This document shows, piece by piece, positions 13,229-20,292 of a stretch of DNA of 29,526 bases. Origin of the DNA: a virus; the IMG/VR virus record IMGVR_UViG_3300028840_002009, positions 1 to 29,526 of that record. One strand, 5' to 3'. Each line of letters begins with the position of its first letter. Positions within the stretch are counted from its first letter, which is position 1. The translations under genes were made by a program, and so were the position numbers. The notes beneath the pieces were generated by a model, which searched no databases, was not told where the DNA came from, and saw only the letters and a program-made list of their open reading frames with translations.

Positions 13229-13671
13229 CAAAAATGTCGTGTAACCCTGAAAGAAATAATATGCTTTGTGCAAATTGTGCAAAATTCGCCGTGTCCCTCT
13301 TGCTTGCGCCGTTGCGCTGGATGATATCTCTATTCGCAAATGTGAACATGCGCCGGTACACCGCGCCGTGGATGCATGATGAAACACAAACATATACGCC
13401 CTTTGGACACGCTATCTCAGTATACCCCTACCCCTTACAAAATTTTCTCAATTCCAAGAAAGTAAAATTTCTGTGCCATAGGTATGTTTCTATCAAAAAG
13501 ATAGTCTATTATGTTAATAAATTAAGATATATTCGCAAAAAATCGGGAAAAATTAGGGTGGAAAAATATAAATATACTAATATAGCATATATGGCATGTG
13601 AAAAATCTTTGTCTCCTATGTTTGCGAAAAATAAGGGGGTAAACATGGTTATGGGGGTATTAGCATGTTAG
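13225..13671 (+). CDS. Doubtful AT-rich reading frame, 148 aa
   Basis: An open frame from ATG 13225 spans most of the intergenic region, which is longer than expected by chance in such AT-rich DNA. The start of the protein has CNPERNNMLCANCAKF, then a hydrophobic stretch (FAVSLLLAPLRWMISLFA). The second half is rich in Lys, Tyr and Ile and uses ATA, AGA and AGG codons more than neighbouring genes. The ribosome binding site is weak, and the start lies within the inverted repeat. It may be a recently acquired gene, a decayed gene, or non-coding DNA. Confidence 0.25.
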   Translation: MSKMSCNPERNNMLCANCAKFAVSLLLAPLRWMISLFANVNMRRYTAPWMHDETQTYTPFGHAISVYPYPLQNFLNSKKVKFLCHRYVSIKKIVYYVNKLRYIRKKSGKIRVEKYKYTNIAYMACEKSLSPMFAKNKGVNMVMGVLAC

Positions 13672-13693
13672 TCTTGAAAAATCTATGTCTCTT
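13599..13693 (+). repeat. Direct repeat TGAAAAATCTWTGTCTCYT
   Basis: The 19-bp sequence occurs at 13599-13617 and again at 13675-13693, 76 bp apart, with two differences. Both copies lie upstream of the C39-like gene in AT-rich DNA. They may be binding sites for a regulator or the remains of a duplication. Confidence 0.55.
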
Positions 13694-13705
13694 TTCTGTA
13701 CAGAA
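13694..13705. promoter_or_regulatory. 12-bp perfect palindrome
   Basis: TTCTGTACAGAA is a perfect palindrome directly after the second direct repeat. It may be an operator. It lacks the spacing of an E. coli LexA box, so I do not call it one. Confidence 0.4.
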
Positions 13706-13760
13706 TAGGGTACAATCTGGAATGTATTATGAAAAAAGCCTTAAAAGACGGTGTTGCGAT

Positions 13761-13778
13761 TTTCCAAATGTGTGGAAA
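13761..13778 (+). promoter_or_regulatory. Dispersed near-palindrome, copy 3
   Basis: TTTCCAAATGTGTGGAAA lies 11 bp upstream of the C39-like start. Its arms TTTCCA/TGGAAA differ from those at 11041-11058 (AATCCA/TGGATT) by paired changes that keep symmetry, while the centre differs only by C to T. This points to conservation of the symmetry itself. Confidence 0.6.
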
Positions 13779-13789
13779 GTGGTCTGTTA

Positions 13790-14173
13790 ATGCAATACGT
13801 GAAACAAAAAGATGCTGATGGATGTGCTTGCGCATGTCTATCTATGATAACGGGGTTTGATTATGGGATGCTGTATCCGTATCTGAAAAAGAAATACGGG
13901 CGGCATGAACTGTATTTCAATGAATTAATCCATGAACTTGAAGATTGGGGGTATGAATGCGAACTGTACAGACGGTGGCAATTGGAAAACGAAAGCCTGA
14001 AATCACGCGGTTGTTTGTCTATTGCGCATGTGGCGATAGCCGAAAATCGCGCCCCACATCACTATGTGATAATTGATTCGCAAGATAAGGTGTTTGACCC
14101 GGCGTTTGAAGATGGTAAGATTGCGCGGTATGCTTATGTTGGGTACTTGATTGAAGTCAGAGAATACAAATGA
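13790..14173 (+). CDS. C39-like cysteine peptidase family protein
   Basis: The 127-residue protein has the papain-like C39 layout: QKDADGCACACLSMITG (residues 6-22), with Gln6 as the oxyanion residue and Cys12 as the nucleophile, then APHHYVIID (88-96) with His90/91, and Asp103 in VFDP. The domain usually cleaves leader peptides after double glycine when fused to ABC transporters; stand-alone versions also occur in phages and bacteria. Cys14 and Cys16 close to the nucleophile are unusual. ATG 13790 is preferred (GGAAAG at 13774-13779); GTG 13751 would include the near-palindrome. Its substrate is unknown. Confidence 0.75.
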   Translation: MQYVKQKDADGCACACLSMITGFDYGMLYPYLKKKYGRHELYFNELIHELEDWGYECELYRRWQLENESLKSRGCLSIAHVAIAENRAPHHYVIIDSQDKVFDPAFEDGKIARYAYVGYLIEVREYK

Positions 14174-14197
14174 ACTCTGAAAAAGGCGCAATCAAAA

Positions 14198-14284
14198 ATG
14201 AATTATATATGTCTTGCAATCTTTGTTGGGGTGCTGTTGGCGATTTTGTACATCCGAATAACACTGGATGACGATGATGATTAA
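14198..14284 (+). CDS. Tiny membrane peptide, 28 aa
   Basis: A short frame encodes YICLAIFVGVLLAILYIRI, a single membrane helix, then five aspartates. AAAGG lies 11 bp upstream (14183-14187). A competing 33-codon frame from ATG 14170, overlapping the upstream stop as ATGA, covers the same bases. The membrane peptide has a more protein-like sequence. Coding is uncertain. Confidence 0.4.
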   Translation: MNYICLAIFVGVLLAILYIRITLDDDDD

Positions 14285-14296
14285 AGGAAAAAACCC

Positions 14297-14851
14297 ATGA
14301 CTGAACAGACATTTGAAATTGAACAGGATGCAAACGGTGAATTGGTAGCCGTTGATACAAAACAAGACGCTATCGAAAACCGGCGTTCCCAAGTGTGGGA
14401 TTTGTATATGCGCGGGATGAAAGTGAACGTTATCGCCAGCGTCCTAAGCGTTCACCGGAACACCGTTTCCAATGACCTGCGTGAACTGAAAAAGAAACTC
14501 GGTGACGACGTGGCGAAAATGGATCCCGCTGAAAGCGTAGGCGAAACACTCAAACACTATGACGAAATCTGGCGTTCGGCTGTGCTGGAATTCAACGCGG
14601 CGCAAACCACCGGCGCGAAAAATAATTTTCTGAGAACCGCACTTGAAGCAATCCGTCAGAAAGCCGCATTGCTGTCAAGCTGTGGTGTAATACCAACAGT
14701 GAATAACGGTGGTGTGAACGTACAGGTGAACGTGGCGAATATCTCCAACATGCAAAAGCAAATGTCCGGCATGTCCATGGATGAACTTGAAGAAAAGAAA
14801 CTGAAATTATTGAAACGCATTGAGTCTTTACCAATGCCAAGCGGTGCTTGA
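14297..14851 (+). CDS. Probable small terminase subunit
   Basis: The 184-residue protein has a helix-turn-helix (about residues 27-62: RRSQVWDLYMRGMKVNVIASVLSVHRNTVSNDLREL in position), then long helices and a coiled C-terminal part (MSMDELEEKKLKLLKRIE). This architecture (N-terminal DNA-binding HTH, central oligomerisation helices) and its position just before the large terminase fit a small terminase, which recognises the viral DNA and delivers it to the motor. A methyltransferase gene lies between them. ATG 14297 follows AAAGGAAAAAACCC. A generic HTH regulator is the alternative. Confidence 0.7.
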   Translation: MTEQTFEIEQDANGELVAVDTKQDAIENRRSQVWDLYMRGMKVNVIASVLSVHRNTVSNDLRELKKKLGDDVAKMDPAESVGETLKHYDEIWRSAVLEFNAAQTTGAKNNFLRTALEAIRQKAALLSSCGVIPTVNNGGVNVQVNVANISNMQKQMSGMSMDELEEKKLKLLKRIESLPMPSGA

Positions 14852-14860
14852 ACAAACAAA

Positions 14861-14871
14861 GGGTAGTACCC
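14861..14871 (+). promoter_or_regulatory. Palindrome covering a ribosome binding site
   Basis: GGGTAGTACCC ends 1 bp before the methyltransferase ATG and includes its Shine-Dalgarno sequence (AAAGGG). The arms GGGT/ACCC could form a tight hairpin that reduces initiation. This is seen by eye only. Confidence 0.35.
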
Positions 14872-14872
14872 G

Positions 14873-15775
14873 ATGGAAAAACTTTTACCGATTTTCCCGT
14901 ATTTTGGCGGGAAACGAAAGATTGCCGATGAAGTATGGGGATATCTCGGTAATCCTAGCTATTATGTGGAACCTTTTTTTGGGGCGGGTGCTGTACTGTT
15001 TGCCAGACCGCACACACCAAAGTTTGAAACAATCAATGATATTGATGGTTACGTGGTGAATTTCTGGCGGTCGGTAAAACATGACCCGGAAACCGTAGCC
15101 GATGAAACCATGCATATCTGTTCAGAAATAGATGTGCTTGCAAGACAACGCTGGATTTGTGAGTATCGGCGCAAGACGGATTTCTTGGAAAATATGAAGC
15201 ATGACCCGGAATACTACGATGCCAAGATTGCCGGGTACTGGCTTTACGGTATCTGCAACTGGTTAGGTTCTGGTTTCTGTGAAAAGTTTTACTATGGTAG
15301 AATCAGCACCGTGGTCAATAATAACTTGGGTACGAAATGCCAAGTGGTATCGGCGCGGCGTCAAGGCGTGTTCAGTTTAGCAAGACGAGATAATATAAAA
15401 GGATTGATGCAACAATTTTATGAACGGTTAAGGCACGTTGTTATCAATTGCGGTGATTGGGAACGTGTCTTATCCAGCGGTAATATTTATATATCTGAAT
15501 CCATAGCGGTATTTCTTGATCCACCGTATGAACATGGCGGTGATTTGTATAGCAACGGAAAACGCGATGAACGCATTAAACAAAAACTGGTGAAATTCTG
15601 TAACAAGTATGCCAGCACTGTAAAAATTGTACTGTGTGGCTATCAGGGTGATTATGATTTAAAAGGTTGGCACGTTAAAAAATGGGAAGCCAGAAAAGGG
15701 TATGCCACAAAAGAAAATACAAAACACCGTGATGAATGCCTTTGGATTTCACCGGCTTGCGAGGTAAACATATGA
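14873..15775 (+). CDS. D12-class N6-adenine DNA methyltransferase
   Basis: The 300-residue enzyme carries FPYFGGKRKIA (residues 8-18), PFFGAGAVLF (34-43) for S-adenosylmethionine binding, and DPPYEHG (216-222), the catalytic motif. It belongs to the MethyltransfD12 family (Dam-like), methylating adenine in a short site that cannot be read from sequence. It sits between small and large terminase, unusual but seen in phages, and could mark DNA before packaging. It overlaps the large terminase by 4 bp (ATGA). No restriction partner is present. Confidence 0.93.
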   Translation: MEKLLPIFPYFGGKRKIADEVWGYLGNPSYYVEPFFGAGAVLFARPHTPKFETINDIDGYVVNFWRSVKHDPETVADETMHICSEIDVLARQRWICEYRRKTDFLENMKHDPEYYDAKIAGYWLYGICNWLGSGFCEKFYYGRISTVVNNNLGTKCQVVSARRQGVFSLARRDNIKGLMQQFYERLRHVVINCGDWERVLSSGNIYISESIAVFLDPPYEHGGDLYSNGKRDERIKQKLVKFCNKYASTVKIVLCGYQGDYDLKGWHVKKWEARKGYATKENTKHRDECLWISPACEVNI

Positions 15776-17604
15776 ATCATCTGAATCCTTTTGTACAACT
15801 TGATCCATCACAAGCTGAACTTGAAAGCGCGTTACGTGAATTGGAAGTGTTGGAATCCGAGATAAAAACCCGGAAAATGCTCGGTGAACCGATGTATTAC
15901 GGCTTGCCGGATTTAACGTTCCCAATTGGTATGCAACAGGGTACTTTTAACCGGAAAACCGGCGAAATCGAACGGAAACCGTTATCAAAAAAGGAAACGA
16001 ACGGCGAATATGAAGAACGCCAGAATGAAGCGATGCGCGATTTTCTCGAAAACATGATGCAGTTTGAACGCGATGGTAGAACAATCAAGCCAATAATGAT
16101 ACATGAACAATTGCGTTTCGTTTGTGATTTATTCTACAAGAGAGTAAAACGGGCTATCTTGTGGAAAGCGCGTGGATGTGGCGGTTCATTAATGGCGGCT
16201 ATTTTGTTGTGGCTTGACATGATTTATAATAAGCGTTCAGGCCGTGATATGGGGGGTAGTCTTGCACAAGCGCGGATTGTGTACAATTACGTTACAAAAT
16301 TTTGGTCAATGTTTCCCGGAATGAAAACAAATTTAATTTCCGGTCAACCGAGATTATACCTTACTGAGTTAATCACTGGTGTAAGCCTTGAATGTATACC
16401 AGCTTCCGAGAAAAAGGCGCGTGGTGAACATAAACCGGTACTGGTTATGGATGAATCCTGTCAAGAAGGACGCACTATTGATGATGTATTCTTGGCGGCG
16501 ATGAACGCCGTGATGTCTGAACCGGAACACATGATTGTTGCCTTATCAACGTTCCATGTTCCGGTGGGTTTCTTTGCTGATTTGTGGGATTTTGCGGATG
16601 AAAAAGGATTTGTCCGGTACGGATGGAACTGTTTTGAGTCGATGGAAAAATGTACTGCCGGATTAGAAACCGCCACACCGTCAGACCCCCTTGCCATAGA
16701 ATCCTTTTGCCGTAAAAAATGCCCACTTACCGAACGGGTAGAGGAAATTGATAAACTCGGAAATCCCGTTGGAATTCGTTATGACCTTTGTGATGGACAG
16801 GCAAGAACGTCAAACGGCTGGATGACACGTGAACAAGCACTTAATGCATACACAATCAATATGGGTACAGAGGTATTTCGTGTTGAATTTGCATGTCAAA
16901 GACCACAATATTCAGGCCCGATTTATGGCCTTAAACCTATAAATGATGCGGTTTTAGATGAAATCGTGATTGATAACCCGGATGATTTGATTGAGGAAAC
17001 AAACCCGGAAAGACACGCGGTGGTGGGGATAGACTGGGGTATCAGTCTGGAAGGTTGCATGATATTGATGATACCAAATGATGACCATCTGGCGATAGTC
17101 GATTGTGTTTTTCTAAGCCAAAAGCTGTTACGTGAATGGGTAAAACAATTGCATGATTGGCAAGATGAATGGGGGCATCTTGAAGTTTACGCCGATTCAT
17201 CCCATCCATTCAATAACGGTGATTTAGAAGATCAGGGCTTTGATGTCACAGAGGTAGAATTTTCGACGGTCAAGGATTATGGTATTTCAAATCTGTCAAA
17301 GCTGTTCATTCATGGACGAATCAAGATACTATCAGACCATGATAAATTATTGACTCAATTGAAACAGTATCACCGTGATCCTGTAAGCGGTAAAATCGTC
17401 AAGAAGAATGACCACGGGCCGGATGCGCTCTTAGCCGCAACGGTCACATTCGATTGTATGGAATTATGGCCTTTGTCCGGGCGCGAAATTGAACTTTTAA
17501 AAGAATATGAATTGGAACTTGAAGAAAAGGAAGAGGGACAGGAAACAGTGAAAGATAACCGTGAAAAAGATGTTGACAGTAGCGGTACGGTGCTGTTATT
17601 TTAA
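15772..17604 (+). CDS. terL: Terminase large subunit
   Basis: The 610-residue motor has an ATPase half and a nuclease half. KARGCGGSL (residues 132-140) occupies the Walker A position but lacks the usual GK(T/S), and VLVMDE (223-228) is Walker B. ALSTF follows as the coupling segment. The nuclease half shows VGIDWG (Asp421), VYADSSHP (Asp475) and HGPDALLAA (Asp551), the acidic triad of the RNase H fold. The protein docks on the portal, uses ATP to pump DNA into the capsid, and cuts it. GAGG at 15761-15764 supports ATG 15772. The missing Walker A lysine is the only odd point. Confidence 0.92.
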   Translation: MNHLNPFVQLDPSQAELESALRELEVLESEIKTRKMLGEPMYYGLPDLTFPIGMQQGTFNRKTGEIERKPLSKKETNGEYEERQNEAMRDFLENMMQFERDGRTIKPIMIHEQLRFVCDLFYKRVKRAILWKARGCGGSLMAAILLWLDMIYNKRSGRDMGGSLAQARIVYNYVTKFWSMFPGMKTNLISGQPRLYLTELITGVSLECIPASEKKARGEHKPVLVMDESCQEGRTIDDVFLAAMNAVMSEPEHMIVALSTFHVPVGFFADLWDFADEKGFVRYGWNCFESMEKCTAGLETATPSDPLAIESFCRKKCPLTERVEEIDKLGNPVGIRYDLCDGQARTSNGWMTREQALNAYTINMGTEVFRVEFACQRPQYSGPIYGLKPINDAVLDEIVIDNPDDLIEETNPERHAVVGIDWGISLEGCMILMIPNDDHLAIVDCVFLSQKLLREWVKQLHDWQDEWGHLEVYADSSHPFNNGDLEDQGFDVTEVEFSTVKDYGISNLSKLFIHGRIKILSDHDKLLTQLKQYHRDPVSGKIVKKNDHGPDALLAATVTFDCMELWPLSGREIELLKEYELELEEKEEGQETVKDNREKDVDSSGTVLLF

Positions 17605-17654
17605 TGTATTGATGTTTGAATGCAAATTTGTGCCTTTTACAAGGGGAATACACA

Positions 17655-18149
17655 ATGGGATTGCTTGGCGAAACACTTCTTTCAATTCCGGTTGACGAAA
17701 TGCCGAAACCATGTTGTTGGAATTATTTGATTGATTGGCAATCCGTAGGCGAAAGCCAACGTTTGAAATGTATTTGCGGCAACATGTTCAAATCCAAACG
17801 TGTGGAAAAAAGCCTTATCGTCACACCAGAAGTCCGGGATGTTGAAATTGCGCTTTCCAAAAAATGTGCGTATTTTACGACACGCGCCGATGCTGAACGC
17901 TGGATGCGCGGTAACGTTCTTTCCGAAAACGCGGTGATGAAAGAATCCGAATATGCATGGGTTATCAAAATTCTACCGTGGGATTGGGTTGAACAGGGTA
18001 GCGCAAAAATCGTGAAGCAGTCACCCGGTGTTCTTGTTTTGAAAGCACAGCAAATCCAAGACACGGTGAACACATCACCTACAAGACAACAGTTGGAAGA
18101 ATCGGATTCGAGACAGTGGGTTGATCGTCCAAGAACGGTCATTGAATAA
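17655..18149 (+). CDS. Unknown virion-region protein, 164 aa
   Basis: ATG 17655 follows AAGGGG at 17641-17646. The sequence starts MGLLGETLLSIPVDEMPKPC and has Cys at two places (PCCWNYL, KCICGN), a helical centre, and a basic-to-acidic C-terminus with many Gln. No family is recognised. A copy of the dispersed near-palindrome falls inside (17793-17806). Position between terminase and portal suggests a packaging, head or regulatory role. Confidence 0.6.
   Translation: MGLLGETLLSIPVDEMPKPCCWNYLIDWQSVGESQRLKCICGNMFKSKRVEKSLIVTPEVRDVEIALSKKCAYFTTRADAERWMRGNVLSENAVMKESEYAWVIKILPWDWVEQGSAKIVKQSPGVLVLKAQQIQDTVNTSPTRQQLEESDSRQWVDRPRTVIE
17791..17806 (+). promoter_or_regulatory. Dispersed near-palindrome, copy 4 (inside a gene)
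   Basis: AATCCAAACGTGTGGA lies within the coding sequence and encodes part of a helix region (SNP-like reading). It is identical to copy 2 over 16 bases. The intragenic position argues against a simple promoter operator and suggests a roadblock or other site-wide role. Confidence 0.55.
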
Positions 18150-18199
18150 TTTGATTCTGGATTAATCTGGAATCTTTTAACACACGGGAGAATGATAAC

Positions 18200-18493
18200 A
18201 TGGCAAAGAAACTTGCAAAAGTTGCGCGGAATGGCGCGGGTAACGGGAATCAGGCCGATGTTGCGCGTGGTCGTCGTTCGATGGGTAACGCAATGAATGT
18301 GGCGGCAACAAGCGGAACAGAGAACATCAAGAGTGTTCAGACGGAGCGTACACGTGCGCAAAACTATCCCGGCAATATGACACCGAAGGGTGGTCAAAAG
18401 GGTGTGGATGGAAGAATGCGCATGGCTAAGGCAAACCAACGCCAGAATTACCCCGGTACAACGCCGCTGAAAAATGCCAAAAAAGGCATGTAA
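18200..18493 (+). CDS. Small basic virion-region protein
   Basis: The 97-residue protein is Gly-, Ala-, Lys-, Arg- and Asn-rich and contains a repeated segment: QNYPGNMTPKGGQKG and QNYPGTTPLKNAKKGM. No hydrophobic core is obvious, so it is probably disordered or binds nucleic acid or a partner protein. ATG 18200 follows GGGAG at 18186-18190. Lying between large terminase and portal, it may be a structural or DNA-associated protein. The family is not recognised. A strong terminator follows. Confidence 0.6.
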   Translation: MAKKLAKVARNGAGNGNQADVARGRRSMGNAMNVAATSGTENIKSVQTERTRAQNYPGNMTPKGGQKGVDGRMRMAKANQRQNYPGTTPLKNAKKGM

Positions 18494-18514
18494 TTCACAT
18501 TCATTGTTATTATC

Positions 18515-18550
18515 AAGGGTATACGGTGAAATCCCGTATACTCTTTTATT
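18515..18550 (+). terminator. Intrinsic terminator
   Basis: Arms AAGGGTATACGG (18515-18526) and CCGTATACTCTT (18534-18545) pair over 12 bp (one G:U) with a 7-nt loop, followed by TTATT. It separates packaging genes from the portal. Read-through is likely as no promoter is obvious after it. Confidence 0.65.
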
Positions 18551-18567
18551 CTTGATATGGTGTTTTC

Positions 18568-20292
18568 ATGTCCACATCTGTTGATGAAGAAACACAACAA
18601 GTTGAAGTGTTGGGATTCGGGGAATCCGATATCCCAAACAATATTGATGAAGTCATTGATAAATCATTAACCCAAAACCAAACCCAATATGTAATCCAAT
18701 TTCAGAACTTGATTTCCGGTCAAAAAGTCATTGATCCACCTTATAACCCATTGAAATTAACGGCTTTGCTTGAACAGAATACGCGGTTGAATCGTGCTGT
18801 CACGCTTCGGGCGCGGAATACCGTTGGATTGGGGTATTATTTTGTACCGAAACCTGAATTTGCCGATTCAATGACGGAAGAAGAAATCAAAGCTGAATCA
18901 AAAGAATTGCGGGAATTACTTTCTACACCAAACAGGAAAATCCCTTTCATCGAATTGATGACCCGTGAAAAGATTGATGAAGAAGCCACGGGAACGGGCT
19001 ACATCGAAATTGCAAGAAATCGTGTTGGAAAGATTGCAAAGCTGTTTCATTTGCCAGCACATACGGTACGAATCGTAAAGCAAAGCAAAGACGATATTGC
19101 ATATGATGATGAAGGCAATCAATTTGAAATCTATGTTCAATTCAGAAACGGCAAGAAAATCTTTTTCAAAGAATTTGGTGATCCGAGAAAGATTGATTCT
19201 TCCACGGGTAAAAAAGCCAAGGGCAATATCGGATTTGAAAAACAGGCCAATGAAGTAATCAAATTTACCATCTATTCGGCGCGGTCAACATATTACGGTA
19301 TTCCACGTTGGATAGCTGCAATTGCTGCGATTCAGGGCAACCGTATGGCGTCATTACGGAATATGGCATTCTTTGAAAATGATGCGGTAGGGCGTCTTGC
19401 TATCATGGTAACAGGGGGCCGCTTATCACAAGAATCATTGAAACTGATTGAATCCTTTGCCAAGAAACAGACCAAAGGCGCGGAAAAAGCACACCGTGTT
19501 ATGGTCTTGCAAACCGAACCTAAAAAAGTTTTAGGTGGTAGGGGTAACGAAACGAAAATTGAATTGAAACCCCTTACGGTTGGCGCAACCGATGATGCGA
19601 GTTTTCAAAAATATCGGATTCTCAATGACAATGAAGTACAGGAAGCATCGGGGCTTTCAGAACCGTTTTTTACGGCGGCTGGATTAAATAAAGCAACTGC
19701 AACATTATTGCGAAAAATCACGATAGATCAGGAATTGAAACCTGATTTGGAATCCCACGAATACATTTTCAATATGACAGTTGTACCGGAATTCACAAAA
19801 AAATTGCTGCTAAAATTTGTTGCGCCGGATGCGATGGATTCCATTGAAAAAACCAGTTTGGAAGCTGTAAAACAAAAGTCCGGTGTTTCCACACTGAATG
19901 AATCACGCCGTGTACTTGGCGCAAAACCATTTGAACAATCTGAATTTGAATATGGTGATATGCCGTTGCCGTTTGCTTTGATTAAAATGCAAACAGACGC
20001 GGCATTGGGAATGGGGGCATTTGGATCAACAGGGGGTAAACCATCGGAAAACGCGCCGAATCCGTCACGGCAAGCACAGGAAGTTGGTAATGCCGGACAA
20101 GCGCAAGCGCGGTTACAGATGCAGAAAGACGTGCTGTTCAATTCCATACAAGAAGCGACTGAATCCGCTTATGGTATTCGGGATGTATTAAAAGAATTTG
20201 GTAGAGATATTTCAAAAATCGAAATAGAATTATTAAATGGTGAAAAACAAACCATCGAAATTGGAGATAAAAAAGATGCTACTGAACTTTGA
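18568..20292 (+). CDS. Portal protein
   Basis: The 574-residue protein has the HK97/PBSX-type portal layout: LTALLEQNTRLNRAVTLRARNTVGLGYYF near residue 70, a helical stem region, TGTGYIEIARNRVGKIAKLFHLPAHTVRI, the YYGIPRWIAAIAAI core, and a helical C-terminal half (ESGLS/EPFF region, KATATLLRKITIDQELKPDLE). Twelve copies form the ring at one capsid vertex through which DNA enters, and large terminase and neck proteins dock there. Its end overlaps the protease by 17 bp. The C-terminal tail is longer than in small portals, ending in a Gln/Ala-rich helix. Confidence 0.9.
   Translation: MSTSVDEETQQVEVLGFGESDIPNNIDEVIDKSLTQNQTQYVIQFQNLISGQKVIDPPYNPLKLTALLEQNTRLNRAVTLRARNTVGLGYYFVPKPEFADSMTEEEIKAESKELRELLSTPNRKIPFIELMTREKIDEEATGTGYIEIARNRVGKIAKLFHLPAHTVRIVKQSKDDIAYDDEGNQFEIYVQFRNGKKIFFKEFGDPRKIDSSTGKKAKGNIGFEKQANEVIKFTIYSARSTYYGIPRWIAAIAAIQGNRMASLRNMAFFENDAVGRLAIMVTGGRLSQESLKLIESFAKKQTKGAEKAHRVMVLQTEPKKVLGGRGNETKIELKPLTVGATDDASFQKYRILNDNEVQEASGLSEPFFTAAGLNKATATLLRKITIDQELKPDLESHEYIFNMTVVPEFTKKLLLKFVAPDAMDSIEKTSLEAVKQKSGVSTLNESRRVLGAKPFEQSEFEYGDMPLPFALIKMQTDAALGMGAFGSTGGKPSENAPNPSRQAQEVGNAGQAQARLQMQKDVLFNSIQEATESAYGIRDVLKEFGRDISKIEIELLNGEKQTIEIGDKKDATEL

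Larger units (their letters stand above)
13127..13789. other. 660-bp regulatory/intergenic region
   Basis: No confident gene lies here. It contains the hexamer cluster, the promoter 13161-13189, an inverted repeat (13198-13228), an AT-rich central part with one doubtful long reading frame (13225-13671), a direct repeat (13599-13617 and 13675-13693), a palindrome (13694-13705) and a copy of the dispersed near-palindrome. It separates the accessory genes from the packaging and structural genes. Confidence 0.6.

Noticed and set aside
13694-13705. LexA/SOS box
   Set aside because: TTCTGTACAGAA is a palindrome but lacks the 8-bp spacing between CTGT and ACAG of the E. coli-type box.
14386-14401. 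Fifth copy of the dispersed near-palindrome (TTCCCAAGTGTGGGAT)
   Set aside because: It has palindromic arms but the centre is shorter and the core does not align without a gap. It lies in the small terminase gene and may be chance.
17723-18439. Long open frame on the - strand (238 codons)
   Set aside because: It lies opposite two + strand genes with good ribosome binding sites and has low-quality Cys/Ser/Thr-rich composition; it is a shadow of the coding strand.
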